Source: Sinorhizobium fredii (lineage in GTDB: Bacteria; Pseudomonadota; Alphaproteobacteria; Rhizobiales; Rhizobiaceae). From it: a stretch of DNA of 64,000 nucleotides. Each line of letters starts with the position of its first letter. Position 1 is the stretch's first letter. Location of the stretch: the NCBI RefSeq assembly GCF_002944405.1, contig NZ_CP024307.1, positions 3,329,001 to 3,393,000 on the forward strand. Reading direction: 5' to 3'. The notes below the pieces were generated by a model. That model ran no database searches, was not told the origin of the DNA, and was given only the letters and a program-made list of their open reading frames with translations. Both the position numbers and the translations under genes were made by a program. Positions 55,265-64,000 of the stretch are shown piece after piece.

Positions 55265-56305
55265 TCAATCCTCCTCGAGTGTCAGACGAAATTGGGCCGC
55301 CTGGACATCCTTCGGCGGATTGAGCCCCAAATGCTTCCAGGCGTTCGCCGTCAGCACGCGGCCGCGCGGCGTACGCTGGATGAAACCCTGCTGGATCAGA
55401 TAGGGTTCGATGATATCCTCGATCGCATCACGCGGCTCCGATAGGCCGGCCGCGATCGTATCGATGCCGACGGGGCCGCCGCCGAAATTATGGGCGATCA
55501 TCGTCAGGTAACGGCGATCGAGCTGATCAAGTCCCATATTGTCGACCAGCAACCGCGTCAGCGCCTCGTCGGCAAGCTCCCGCGTCACGGCCTCGACCCG
55601 CGCCACCTCGGCGAAGTCGCGCACCCGGCGCAGCAGCCGGCCGGCGATGCGCGGCGTGCCGCGCGCCCGGCGGGCGATTTCGCGCGCGCCCTCATCGGTC
55701 ATGCCGAGGCCCATCAGCCGCGCGCCGCGACGGACGATCAGTTCCAGTTCCTCGACCGTGTAGAAATTGAGCCGCACCGGGATGCCGAAGCGGTCGCGCA
55801 ACGGCGTTGTCAAGAGACCGAGGCGCGTCGTCGCCGCCACCAGCGTGAACTTGGCAAGATCGATCTTCACCGAGCGCGCCGCCGGCCCTTCGCCGATGAT
55901 CAGGTCGAGCTGGAAATCCTCCATGGCCGGATAGAGGATTTCCTCGACCGCCGGGTTCAACCGGTGGATTTCGTCGATGAACAGCACGTCGCGCTCTTCG
56001 AGATTGGTGAGCAGCGCCGCGAGATCGCCGGCCTTAGCTATGACCGGTCCTGACGTCGAGCGAAAATTGACACCGAGCTCCTTCGCCATGATCTGCGCGA
56101 GCGTCGTCTTGCCGAGACCGGGCGGGCCGACGAAGAGAACGTGATCGAGCGCCTCGCCGCGGTTGCGGGCCGCCTCGATGAAGATCTTCAGATTGGCGCG
56201 CGCTTCCGCCTGGCCGGTAAACTCGTCGAGCGACTGCGGGCGCAGCGTCGCATCGAGGTCCTCGCCCCGCTTTTCCGGCGCAATCAGGCGTGCGGCTTCA
56301 GTCAT
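55265..56305 (-). CDS. ruvB: Holliday junction helicase RuvB
   Basis: 346 residues. AAA+ motor that drives branch migration with RuvA. Walker [16 protein letters not shown], Walker [16 protein letters not shown], sensor 1 [13 protein letters not shown], Arg finger region [13 protein letters not shown], and the C-terminal winged helix ([20 protein letters not shown]). It is 147 bases after ruvA. Confidence 0.98.
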   Translation of the reverse strand: MTEAARLIAPEKRGEDLDATLRPQSLDEFTGQAEARANLKIFIEAARNRGEALDHVLFVGPPGLGKTTLAQIMAKELGVNFRSTSGPVIAKAGDLAALLTNLEERDVLFIDEIHRLNPAVEEILYPAMEDFQLDLIIGEGPAARSVKIDLAKFTLVAATTRLGLLTTPLRDRFGIPVRLNFYTVEELELIVRRGARLMGLGMTDEGAREIARRARGTPRIAGRLLRRVRDFAEVARVEAVTRELADEALTRLLVDNMGLDQLDRRYLTMIAHNFGGGPVGIDTIAAGLSEPRDAIEDIIEPYLIQQGFIQRTPRGRVLTANAWKHLGLNPPKDVQAAQFRLTLEED

Positions 56306-56452
56306 CTCAAACTTCCGTTGCGGGATGGATCGCGCGGCCGCTCGATTTCGCCCCCGCGTGTCCCAACCTTAGTGCGCGGGCGGCAGTCAATCCAGTGCGA
56401 TCGCGCACACCCTCACTCCTATTCCATTGTGGCTGCAGAAAGGCTTCCCGCC

Positions 56453-57070
56453 TCAGCGCGCCAGCTCCTTCAATCCCAGGCGGATCAGCTTGGCGCTGTC
56501 ACCCCCCTCGCCGCCATTCTTCAAGGCCGCGGCGACCGCGTTCGCCGCCTGGTCGCGTGAATAGCCGAGATTGGTGAGCGCCGACACCGCATCGGCGACG
56601 GGAGCAGAGGCAACTCCCTCGCTCAGTTCCTGCTTGAGGCCGATCGTCGGGGCCATGTCGCCGGCAAAGGCCGGAGCCTTGTTCTTCAGCTCGGTGACGA
56701 TGCGCACCGCCACCTTCGGTCCGACGCCTGGCGCGCGCGCCACCGACGTTTTGTCCTGCAGCGCGATGGCGTTGGCGAGTTCGCCGGGTGTCAGCGTCGA
56801 AAGCAGCGCCAGCGCCACCTTCGAGCCCACTCCCTGGACGGTCTGCAGCAGGCGGAACCATTCGCGCTCGAGGACCGAGAGAAAGCCAAAAAGCTTCAAC
56901 TGGTCTTCGCGCACATAGGTCTCGATAAAGAGCACCGCAGCTTCGCCGGTCGAGCCGAGCTTGGCGAGCGTGCGGGCCGAACAATAGGCCACATATCCGA
57001 CCCCGTGAACGTCGAGGACGACATAGTCCTCGCCGATCTCGTCGATGGTGCCCTTGAGTTTGCCGATCAT
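56453..57070 (-). CDS. ruvA: Holliday junction-binding protein RuvA
   Basis: 205 residues from [20 protein letters not shown]. Three domains: the OB fold ([10 protein letters not shown]), two helix-hairpin-helix motifs ([40 protein letters not shown]), and a C-terminal domain III ([20 protein letters not shown]) that binds RuvB. It tetramerises on junction DNA. Confidence 0.97.
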   Translation of the reverse strand: MIGKLKGTIDEIGEDYVVLDVHGVGYVAYCSARTLAKLGSTGEAAVLFIETYVREDQLKLFGFLSVLEREWFRLLQTVQGVGSKVALALLSTLTPGELANAIALQDKTSVARAPGVGPKVAVRIVTELKNKAPAFAGDMAPTIGLKQELSEGVASAPVADAVSALTNLGYSRDQAANAVAAALKNGGEGGDSAKLIRLGLKELAR

Positions 57071-57126
57071 CTGGCTTCCGTCTTTCTGGGTCCCTGTACG
57101 TCCCTTTGAGGCTTGCGTTCCGCGCA

Positions 57127-57295
57127 CCCCCTCTGGCCTGCCGGCCATCTTCCCCACAAGGGGGGAGAAAAGGAGTGGCACGATCCGTGCCTCCACGGCA
57201 GCGTTCCACTTGCTGAAACCTTTCGGTAGGAACCAGTGGCCAGCGGCACATATTCTCCCCCCTTGTGGGGGAGATGGCCGGCAGGCCAGAGGGGG
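57127..57295. repeat. RIME-like inverted palindrome pair between ruvA and ruvC
   Basis: Two inverted arms of about 42 bases, CCCCCTCTGGCCTGCCGGCC...AAGGGGGGAGAA (57127-57168) and its complement (57253-57295), enclose about 84 bases. Each arm is itself a double palindrome. This is the layout of rhizobial intergenic mosaic elements. It falls inside the ruvC-ruvA transcription unit. Confidence 0.85.
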
Positions 57296-57320
57296 ATGGG
57301 CTTAGCCGCCATTGCCTGCC

Positions 57321-57833
57321 CTACCCCGCAAGCGCCGCAAGGCGGTTGGTGATCGCCTGCCTGTTGTGCGCATGGCAGATGGCGATGGCAAGCGCGTCGG
57401 CGGCGTCGTTGCCCTTGAACTCGGCCTTGGGCATCAGCACCTTCAACATCATATGGATCTGCTGCTTCTCCCCATGGCCGACGCCGATTACCGCCTTCTT
57501 CACCGCATTCGGCGCATATTCGGCGACCCGGAGGCCGGCGCGCGCCGGAACCAGCATGGCGATGCCGCGCGCCTGGCCGAGCTTCAGCGTCGCCGTCGCG
57601 TCCTTGTTGACGAAGGTCTGTTCCACCGCCGCCTCGTGCGGCTGGTAGCCATGCACCACCTCGGCAAGCCCGTCGTGCAACTGGCAGAGGCGCGAGGCAA
57701 GGTCCATCTCGCCGTCGGAGGTCACCGTGCCGGAAGCGACGAAACGCAGCGAATTGCCGAGCGTCTCGATAATGCCCCAGCCTGTGCGTCTCAGGCCCGG
57801 ATCGATGCCGATGATGCGAATCGTCGTCTGCAT
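57321..57833 (-). CDS. ruvC: Holliday junction resolvase RuvC
   Basis: 170 residues. Endonuclease that resolves Holliday junctions. Catalytic acids: Asp10 in [14 protein letters not shown], Glu in [20 protein letters not shown], and the terminal Asp residues in [15 protein letters not shown]. It is 250 bases upstream of ruvA, the gap being filled by a RIME-like element. Confidence 0.97.
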   Translation of the reverse strand: MQTTIRIIGIDPGLRRTGWGIIETLGNSLRFVASGTVTSDGEMDLASRLCQLHDGLAEVVHGYQPHEAAVEQTFVNKDATATLKLGQARGIAMLVPARAGLRVAEYAPNAVKKAVIGVGHGEKQQIHMMLKVLMPKAEFKGNDAADALAIAICHAHNRQAITNRLAALAG

Positions 57834-58002
57834 GGCTCACCCTATGTCGGTCAACGGGACGCTGCCAGCAAAAAGTGAACAAAACAAAAACATTACACAG
57901 AAACGACATCCGCCGAAGGAAAAACGCAGGCGGGGCCTTGGCGCAAAGAAACTTGAACCTACATTGCGATCGATCAATTTCTCTTAATTGAAAGCGTTTG
58001 CC

Positions 58003-59004
58003 ATGCTGCCCTTTTCCGTTCTCGACCTGTCGCCGATTACCGAAGGGGGCAGCGTCGCCCAGTCGCTGGAAAACTCGCGCCGGCTGGCGATCGCAGCGGA
58101 GGAGAATGGCTACAGGCGCTTCTGGCTGGCCGAGCATCACGGCATGAAGGGAATTGCCAGCGCCGCCACTTCGATCGTCATCTCGCATGTGGCTTCGGCG
58201 ACGCAGAGCATCCGCGTCGGCTCCGGCGGCATCATGCTCCCCAACCATTCGCCGCTCGTCATTGCCGAGCAATTCGGCACGCTTGCCGCCCTTTATCCCG
58301 GCCGTATCGATCTCGGCCTCGGCCGTGCGCCCGGCACCGACATGCGGACGGCCCAGGCGCTCCGGCGCAATATGGAAGCAAGCTCGAACAATTTCCCGAA
58401 TGATGTCGTGGAGCTTCAGGCGCTGCTCGGGCCCGTCAGCGAAGATCAGAAAATCATCGCCGTGCCGGGGGCCGATTCGAACGTGCCGATCTGGCTGCTC
58501 GGCTCGAGCCACTTCAGCGCCCATCTCGCCGGCATGCTCGGCCTTCCCTTCGCCTTCGCATCGCACTTCGCGCCGGATATGCTGCTCTCCGCGCTCGAGA
58601 TCTATCGCGAGCGCTTCACGCCGTCGCCGCAGCTCGACAAGCCGCAGGTGATGGTCGGCGTCATGGGCGTTGCGGCCGACACGGACGAGGAGGCCAACTA
58701 TCTTTTCACCTCGATGCAGCAATCCTTCTTGGCGCTTCGCCGCAATGCGCGTGGTCGCTTCCCGCCGCCCGTCCGGTCGATGGAGGGGCTGTGGACTCCG
58801 GACGAAAAAATCTTCGTCGACCATGCGATGAGCTATGCGGTCGTCGGCGGTCCCGAAACCATCCGCCGCAAGATCGCGTCCTTCGTCGATCTCACCAGGG
58901 CCGACGAGCTGATCGTCTCCATGCCGATCTTCGACATGGAGAAGCGGCTGCACTCGCTGAAGCTATTCGCACAGGCGCAAGCGGATTTGGCGCGGGCTGC
59001 TTGA
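58003..59004 (+). CDS. LLM-class flavin-dependent oxidoreductase (luciferase-like)
   Basis: 333 residues from the ATG at 58003 ([20 protein letters not shown]), the usual N-terminus of the family; a TTG five codons upstream is in frame. Motifs of the MsnO8/YhbW-type group: [57 protein letters not shown], and [20 protein letters not shown]. It uses FMNH2 or F420; the substrate is unknown. Repeat pairs lie on both sides of the ruvC-LLM segment. Confidence 0.9.
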   Translation: MLPFSVLDLSPITEGGSVAQSLENSRRLAIAAEENGYRRFWLAEHHGMKGIASAATSIVISHVASATQSIRVGSGGIMLPNHSPLVIAEQFGTLAALYPGRIDLGLGRAPGTDMRTAQALRRNMEASSNNFPNDVVELQALLGPVSEDQKIIAVPGADSNVPIWLLGSSHFSAHLAGMLGLPFAFASHFAPDMLLSALEIYRERFTPSPQLDKPQVMVGVMGVAADTDEEANYLFTSMQQSFLALRRNARGRFPPPVRSMEGLWTPDEKIFVDHAMSYAVVGGPETIRRKIASFVDLTRADELIVSMPIFDMEKRLHSLKLFAQAQADLARAA

Positions 59005-59018
59005 CCGCAAAGGGTGCC

Positions 59019-59214
59019 ACCCCCTCTACCCTGCCGGGCATCTCCCCCAAGGGGGGAGATCGGCCAGAAGCAAAGCGCTGCCTGGCACTGAGTTTGCGAA
59101 TGTCAAAGAGACCAGTTTTCACGGTTCGCGTGACGAGCAATTGATTGAGCGGAACATCGCCGCTTGCCGATCTCTCCCCTTGCGGGGGAGATGCCCGGCA
59201 GGGCAGAGGGGGGT
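59019..59214. repeat. RIME-like inverted palindrome pair between the LLM gene and yebC
   Basis: Arms ACCCCCTCTACCCTGCCGGG...GGGGGGAGATCGG (59019-59063) and its complement (59166-59214) enclose about 100 bases. The arms closely resemble those at 57127-57295; the middle parts differ. Confidence 0.85.
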
Positions 59215-59246
59215 ATTACGCCCGCTTGCCCAGCGCCGAACAGACC

Positions 59247-59993
59247 TCAGGCGGAAAGCTTCGCCAGCACTTCCTCGGACACCTCGAAGTTCGAATAGAC
59301 GTTCTGGACGTCGTCATCGTCCTCGAGGTTGTCGATGAGCTTCATCAGCGACTGTGCCTTTTCCTCGTCGACCGGCACTGTGTTCTGCGCCTTCCAGATC
59401 GCCTTGACGGTCTCGGCTTCGCCGAGCACGCCTTCGAGCGCCTTCGAAACGTCGCCGATATCTTCGAAACCGCAGATGATCGTGTGGCCTTCCTCGTCCG
59501 TCGCCACGTCGTCGGCGCCCGATTCGATCGCCGCTTCCATCACCTTGTCGGCGTCGCCGGCCGAAAGCGGGTAGGTGATTTCGCCGACGCGGTCGAAGGA
59601 GAAGGACACCGAACCCGTTTCACCGAGTGCGCCGCCGGCCTTGGTGAAGATCGAGCGGACATTGGAGGCGGTGCGGTTGCGGTTGTCGGTCAATGCCTCG
59701 ACGATGACGGCGACGCCGCCCGGGCCATAGCCCTCGTAGCGGACTTCTTCGTAGTTCTCCGCGTCGCCGCCGGCAGCCTTCTTGATGGCGCGCTCGATAT
59801 TGTCCTTCGGCATCGACTGCGCCTTGGCGTTCTGGATGGCGAGCCGGAGGCGCGGGTTCATGCCCGGGTCGGGCAGGCCGGTCTTCGCGGCAACGGTGAT
59901 TTCGCGCGCGAGCTTGGAAAACATTTTCGAGCGCACCGCATCCTGACGGCCCTTGCGGTGCATGATGTTCTTGAACTGTGAATGGCCAGCCAT
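59247..59993 (-). CDS. yebC: YebC/PmpR-family DNA-binding/translation regulator
   Basis: 248 residues from [20 protein letters not shown]. Conserved blocks: [75 protein letters not shown]. Relatives act as transcription regulators, and some relieve ribosome stalling at proline stretches. yebC is often next to ruvC in proteobacteria; here the LLM gene sits between them on the opposite strand. Confidence 0.96.
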   Translation of the reverse strand: MAGHSQFKNIMHRKGRQDAVRSKMFSKLAREITVAAKTGLPDPGMNPRLRLAIQNAKAQSMPKDNIERAIKKAAGGDAENYEEVRYEGYGPGGVAVIVEALTDNRNRTASNVRSIFTKAGGALGETGSVSFSFDRVGEITYPLSAGDADKVMEAAIESGADDVATDEEGHTIICGFEDIGDVSKALEGVLGEAETVKAIWKAQNTVPVDEEKAQSLMKLIDNLEDDDDVQNVYSNFEVSEEVLAKLSA

Positions 59994-60119
59994 GACGCCC
60001 TCTGCATGCATGAATTTGTTGGGATCGGGCGCCTTATAGTTTCATTGCCGCTTTTCGTCCAGCAGGGCCACCGTTCCGGCACGCGTAATTCGACTCACGC
60101 GCAAATGCAGTTCCGCCCG

Positions 60120-60959
60120 TCAAACCCCCTGGAGCACATGGATCAGCGGCTTGCTCGGCAGAGTGCGCAGCGAAACCGTGATGCTCGGACCGGTGGCGAA
60201 GCTCTTGTCATAGTCGTCGCCGAACATCGCCAGGAAATCGCCGATCGGCGGTCCGCGCCGGTGCATCGGCAGGATGAGCGCGGCGCGCAGCCGCGACGTG
60301 ACGCGGCTCATGCTTTCCGCCCCCATCGTCAGGCCGCCGTCGACGGGCACCATCAAAACGTCGAGCCGGCCGATCTGCCGGTAGTGGCTGTCGTCGAGCT
60401 CGTGGTGGAGGTGGCCGAGATGACCGATGCAGAGTCCTGCCACCTCGAATATAAAGATCGAATTGCCGTCCGGCTCCATGCCCTCGAAGCCGGAGCGGAT
60501 GTCGGTCGTCACGTTGCGGATATAGGTATCGCCGACGACGAGATCGTGGTCGGCCGGCTCGCCATCCTCGCCCCAACCATGCAGCACGTGACGGATCGCC
60601 GGGTCCGGCGTCAGCGTATAGTGGCTCGAATGGGCCTTGTTCATGGTCACGACGTCGGGCGGCGTCGCGGTCCGGAACCAGCCGTTGTAATCGGTGGCGA
60701 TCGAAATCCCGCCCGGCGTTTCGATTAGGAAGGTCGAGTGGCCGACATAGGTGATGGTGACTTCGCCGTCGGCCGCCGCCGCGACAGGCGCGACCTCGGG
60801 TGCTGCGAAGCTGACGAAGGTCGCCGCCGGCGTGGCTGCGGCGATCGCCTGGCACTGGCTGAACGGTGCGGACACGTCCTGAGCATGGGCCGGCTCCGGC
60901 CAGAGCGCATGGATGAACCAGATGGCGACCAGGGCGTAGGCAAGGTATCGCAGCAGCAT
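60120..60959 (-). CDS. Exported MBL-fold metallohydrolase
   Basis: 279 residues from the ATG at 60959 (GAGAGGTTGAGG upstream). A hydrophobic N-terminus (LLRYLAYALVAIWFIHALWP) ends in AHA, a signal peptide or anchor. The UlaG-type metallo-beta-lactamase motifs are partly modified: ITYVGHSTFLIETPGGISIA, TDYNG, NKAHSSHYTLTPDP in place of the standard HxHxDH, IGHLGHLHHELDD and ILPMHRRG. The HSSHY form lacks the Asp of HxHxDH, so metal binding may be one-site. It lies 126 bases upstream of yebC. The substrate is unknown. Confidence 0.82.
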   Translation of the reverse strand: MLLRYLAYALVAIWFIHALWPEPAHAQDVSAPFSQCQAIAAATPAATFVSFAAPEVAPVAAAADGEVTITYVGHSTFLIETPGGISIATDYNGWFRTATPPDVVTMNKAHSSHYTLTPDPAIRHVLHGWGEDGEPADHDLVVGDTYIRNVTTDIRSGFEGMEPDGNSIFIFEVAGLCIGHLGHLHHELDDSHYRQIGRLDVLMVPVDGGLTMGAESMSRVTSRLRAALILPMHRRGPPIGDFLAMFGDDYDKSFATGPSITVSLRTLPSKPLIHVLQGV

Positions 60960-61069
60960 CCTCAACCTCTCACGCAATCAAGCGCCGCGCAGGATCATTC
61001 AAGCCCGCGGCGCCGTCCACTTACAAAGGTCGCCCTCCGCTCACAATCGCGTCATTGCGGGGCCTTGCG

Positions 61070-64000
61070 TCACTCCGCCGGAGCGCCCGCCGCCTCCGGG
61101 GCCGGCGCCCGCTTGCGGCGGAACGAACGCAGCGTCACATAGAAGACCGGGGTCAGGAACAGACCGAGGAAGGTGACGCCGAGCATGCCGGAAAAAACCG
61201 CCGTGCCGAGCGACTGGCGCATTTCGGCGCCGGGACCGGTCGCTATCACCAGCGGAACGACGCCGAGGATGAAGGCAAAGGCGGTCATCAGGATCGGCCG
61301 CAGCCGGAGCCGGCTTGCGTCGATCGCTGCCTCGATCGGCGATCTGCCCTCCTCCTCGCCCTGGCGCGCGAATTCGACGATCAGGATCGCGTTCTTGGCG
61401 GAAAGGCCGATCAGCACGATAAGGCCGATCTGCGTCAGGACATTGTTGTCCATTCCCCTGAGCGAAACGCCGATGAGGGCGGCGAGAACGGCAAGCGGCA
61501 CGATCAGGATGATCGCCAGCGGCAGCACCCAGCTCTCATATTGCGCGGCCAGCGCCAGGAACACGAAGATTACCGACAGCGCGAAGATGAATGCAGCAGT
61601 GTTGCCGGTCTGGCGCTCCTGCAAGGCAAGTTCGGTCCACTCGAAGGTCGTCCCCTGTGGCAGGATCTGGCCGGCTAGCGCCTCCATCTTGTCGAGCGCC
61701 GTGCCGGTCGAGACACCCGGAGCCGCATTGCCCTGGACAGGAACGGAGACATACATGTTGTAGCGCTGCACCAGCGCGGGGCCGCTCGTATCGCGAATCT
61801 CGACGAGCGTGCCGAGCGGCACCAGCGCGCCGGAAGCCGATCTGACCTTGAGCGCGAGGATGTCGTCGCGCTCCACGCGATACTGCTGGTCGGCCTGGGC
61901 GCGGACCTGATAGACCCGGCCGAATGCATTGAAATCATTGACGTAGGACGTGCCGAGATTGATCGACAGGGTCTCGAAGATGTTGGGGATCGGCACGTTC
62001 AGCGCCCGCGCCTTGTCGCGGTCGATCGCCAGGAAGAATTGCGGGCTCGAGGCCGAGAACGTGGTGAACACCCCCGTCAGCCCCTCGGTCTGGTTCGCCG
62101 CTCCCATCATCTGAAAGGCAAGACCCAGGGCGCGGCGCATGTCAGCGCTCTGGCGGTCCATGATCTGCATCTTGAAACCGCCCGAATTGCCGATGCCGCG
62201 CACCGACGGCGGTGGCACGGCGATGATGAACGCTTCCTGGATGCCCTGCATCGCGCCGAAGATCTGACCGATGATCTGGTTGGCACTCTGGCCCTGTTCG
62301 AGCCGCTCGTCGAAGCTGTCGAAGGGCGTGAAGATCACGCCGGAGTTCGAGGCATTGGTGAAGGTCGCGCCGTTGAAGCCGGCAAAGGCGACGGCGTCCC
62401 TCACCCCCGGGACTTCCCGGATCATCGCCGACGCACGCTGGACGACGGCATCGGTCCGTTCGAGCGAGGCACCGTCGGGGAGCTGGATGACGACGATCGC
62501 GTAACCCTGGTCCATCGTCGGGATAAAGCCGCGCGGCACGACCTGCGCTATGTACCAGGTGGCCCCGAGCAGCGCGACAAAGACAAGCAACGCGGCGGCC
62601 AGCGCAATCCGCGTCTGCACGAGACGGCGCACAACCCAGCCATAGCCGTCCGCCATCCGGTCGAAGCCGTTGTTGAAGCCGTTGGCCAGCGCTCGGCCGA
62701 AACGGGTCACCGGGTTGCGGCTTTCATGTTCGTGATCGTCATGCGGGCGCAGCAGGATGGCCGCAAGCGCCGGCGACAGGGTCAGGGAGTTGATCGCGGA
62801 GATCACCGTCGCCACCGCGATCGTCACGGCGAACTGCAGGTAGAACTGCCCTGCAATTCCCGGAATGAAGGCCGTCGGCACGAAGACGGCAGTCAAGACC
62901 AGCGAGATGGCGATCACCGCCGCGCCGACCTCGTCCATGGTCACATGCGCAGCTTCTCTCGGCGTCATTCCTTGCGCCAGATTGCGCTCGACATTCTCGA
63001 CGACAACGATCGCATCGTCGACAACGATGCCGATCGCCAGCACCAATCCGAACAGCGTCAGCATGTTGAGGGAGAAGCCGAAGGCGAAGAGCAGCGCGAA
63101 GGTGCCGATCAGCGATACCGGAATGGCGACGATCGGGATGATCGCGGTGCGCCAGGACTGGAGGAAGACGATCACCACCAGCGCCACGAGGATCACCGCC
63201 TCGCCGATCGTCAAATAGACTTCGTCGATCGATTCCGAAATGAACTCGGTCGGATTGTAGATGATGCGGTGTTCGAGCCCATCGGGAAAGTCCCTGGAAA
63301 GGTCGGTCATCGTCGCCTGGATCGCGTCCGCCGCCGCGAGCGCGTTGGTGCCGGGACGCGAAAAGATGCCGAGCGCCACGGCCGGGCTGCCGTTCAGGTA
63401 GCTGTTCGTGACATATTCGCGCGCTCCGAGCTCGACGCGGGCGACGTCCTGCAGCTGCACGAGCCTGCCATCCTCGGTCGCCTTGACGATCACATAGCGA
63501 AACTGTCGCGCGTCGCTGAAGCGGCCGTCGGTGGTGACGGTATATTGAAAGGCACTGTCGCCCGACATTGGCGGACCGCCGATCGAGCCGCCGGAGACCT
63601 GGACGTTCTGCTGGCGCAGCGCTTCGACGACGTCGCCGGATGTCATGCCGTAAGCGGAGAGCTTCTGCGGGTCGAGCCACACACGCAGCGCATATTCGCG
63701 CTCGCCGAACAGGATGACGTCGCCGACGCCGTCGAGCCGGACGAGAAGGTCGCGGATACGCGAGCGAGCATAGTTGGAGACGTAGAGCTGGTCGTAGCGG
63801 TCGTTCGGCGAGAGCAGGTGAACGACCATCATCAGGTCCGGCGAGCTCTTGGTAGTGGTGACCCCAATGCGCCGCACGTCCTCGGGCAGGCGCGGCTCGG
63901 CGATCGAGACCCGGTTCTGCACCAGCACCTGCGCCTCGTCGAGATCGGTGCCGAGCTTGAAGGTAATGGTCAGCGACATGGAGCCGTCGGCGGTCGAATA
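61070..64000 (-). CDS. RND-family multidrug efflux permease (HAE1 type), 5' end outside the window
   Basis: At least 976 residues are in the window, the frame being open to base 64000; only about the first 80 residues are missing. It is an AcrB/MexB-like inner-membrane proton antiporter: SMSLTITFKLGTDLDEAQVL early, the TM4 acidic pair in GIVVDDAIVVVENVERNLAQ, SLVLTAVFVPTAFIPGIAGQ, second-half helices VIFVFLALAAQYESWVLPLA, and GLSAKNAILIVEFARQ near the end. The pore-domain loop GGFKMQIMDRQS is present. It must pair with a membrane fusion protein, presumably encoded just upstream, and an outer-membrane channel. Confidence 0.95.
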   Translation of the reverse strand, partial: YSTADGSMSLTITFKLGTDLDEAQVLVQNRVSIAEPRLPEDVRRIGVTTTKSSPDLMMVVHLLSPNDRYDQLYVSNYARSRIRDLLVRLDGVGDVILFGEREYALRVWLDPQKLSAYGMTSGDVVEALRQQNVQVSGGSIGGPPMSGDSAFQYTVTTDGRFSDARQFRYVIVKATEDGRLVQLQDVARVELGAREYVTNSYLNGSPAVALGIFSRPGTNALAAADAIQATMTDLSRDFPDGLEHRIIYNPTEFISESIDEVYLTIGEAVILVALVVIVFLQSWRTAIIPIVAIPVSLIGTFALLFAFGFSLNMLTLFGLVLAIGIVVDDAIVVVENVERNLAQGMTPREAAHVTMDEVGAAVIAISLVLTAVFVPTAFIPGIAGQFYLQFAVTIAVATVISAINSLTLSPALAAILLRPHDDHEHESRNPVTRFGRALANGFNNGFDRMADGYGWVVRRLVQTRIALAAALLVFVALLGATWYIAQVVPRGFIPTMDQGYAIVVIQLPDGASLERTDAVVQRASAMIREVPGVRDAVAFAGFNGATFTNASNSGVIFTPFDSFDERLEQGQSANQIIGQIFGAMQGIQEAFIIAVPPPSVRGIGNSGGFKMQIMDRQSADMRRALGLAFQMMGAANQTEGLTGVFTTFSASSPQFFLAIDRDKARALNVPIPNIFETLSINLGTSYVNDFNAFGRVYQVRAQADQQYRVERDDILALKVRSASGALVPLGTLVEIRDTSGPALVQRYNMYVSVPVQGNAAPGVSTGTALDKMEALAGQILPQGTTFEWTELALQERQTGNTAAFIFALSVIFVFLALAAQYESWVLPLAIILIVPLAVLAALIGVSLRGMDNNVLTQIGLIVLIGLSAKNAILIVEFARQGEEEGRSPIEAAIDASRLRLRPILMTAFAFILGVVPLVIATGPGAEMRQSLGTAVFSGMLGVTFLGLFLTPVFYVTLRSFRRKRAPAPEAAGAPAE

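Noticed and set aside
57127..57295. Large stem-loop considered as an origin, attachment site or riboswitch
   Set aside because: The same arms recur at 59019-59214 and match a known type of rhizobial intergenic repeat; no iterons, integrase or leader gene is present.

Overview
The window reads as an alphaproteobacterial chromosome of the order Rhizobiales, almost certainly Sinorhizobium/Ensifer; the species is not assigned. The evidence is high-GC coding with rhizobial codon use, the CtrA/SciP/ChpT cell-cycle genes, RpoH1, Omp25-like porins, the sqdBDC sulfolipid operon, the order glmM-ftsH-tilS-cpoB-pal-tolB-tolA-tolR-tolQ, and several families of short palindromic rhizobial intergenic repeats. 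There is no prophage, insertion sequence or CRISPR array.

Left part (1-9.96 kb): one tightly packed minus-strand operon. It starts with a GntR/FCD regulator, followed by a DapA-like lyase or deaminase, an aldehyde dehydrogenase, an FAD oxidoreductase, a complete quaternary-amine-type ABC importer (binding protein, CBS-type ATPase, two permeases), a proline-racemase-family enzyme and a GlxA-type regulator cut by the window edge. The enzyme set resembles hydroxyproline catabolism (epimerase, oxidase, deaminase, semialdehyde dehydrogenase). However, the importer is of the betaine type, and the racemase-like enzyme lacks the second catalytic cysteine and the His of the usual MCGHG motif. This is the best candidate in the window for an undescribed catabolic pathway.

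10-16.7 kb is loosely packed accessory DNA: a class III cyclase with two CxxC pairs, small enzymes (GFA, PPOX, pterin dehydratase, VOC), a DUF551-like protein, at least one decayed gene, a tRNA-Met, mnmA and two copies of a hairpin repeat.

16.7-22.8 kb is a cell-cycle neighbourhood: sciP, a GNAT enzyme, fliJ, ctrA with GANTC sites and TTAAC elements upstream, an atypical single-domain receiver, chpT, and eipA with a CtrA-like box in the chpT-eipA gap. A membrane-anchored coiled-coil protein, an rRNA/tRNA methyltransferase, an RluA-type pseudouridine synthase and rpoH1 follow.

26-40 kb is housekeeping: a giant acidic single-pass protein, purA, a DMT exporter, serC-serA with a candidate serC leader RNA, two outer-membrane barrel proteins, glmM (flanked by direct copies of a repeat) and ftsH.

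40-57.8 kb carries the Tol-Pal system and the ruvCAB genes, both on the minus strand. The order tolQ-ybgC-ruvB-ruvA-ruvC is interrupted twice by plus-strand accessory genes: a split ligD pair (3'-phosphoesterase and polymerase as separate genes) between tolQ and ybgC, and sqdBDC between ybgC and ruvB. Two tandem Tat-type metallophosphoesterase genes sit directly downstream of ruvB.

57.8-64 kb holds a luciferase-like oxidoreductase, yebC, an exported MBL-fold hydrolase and most of an RND efflux pump that runs off the right edge.
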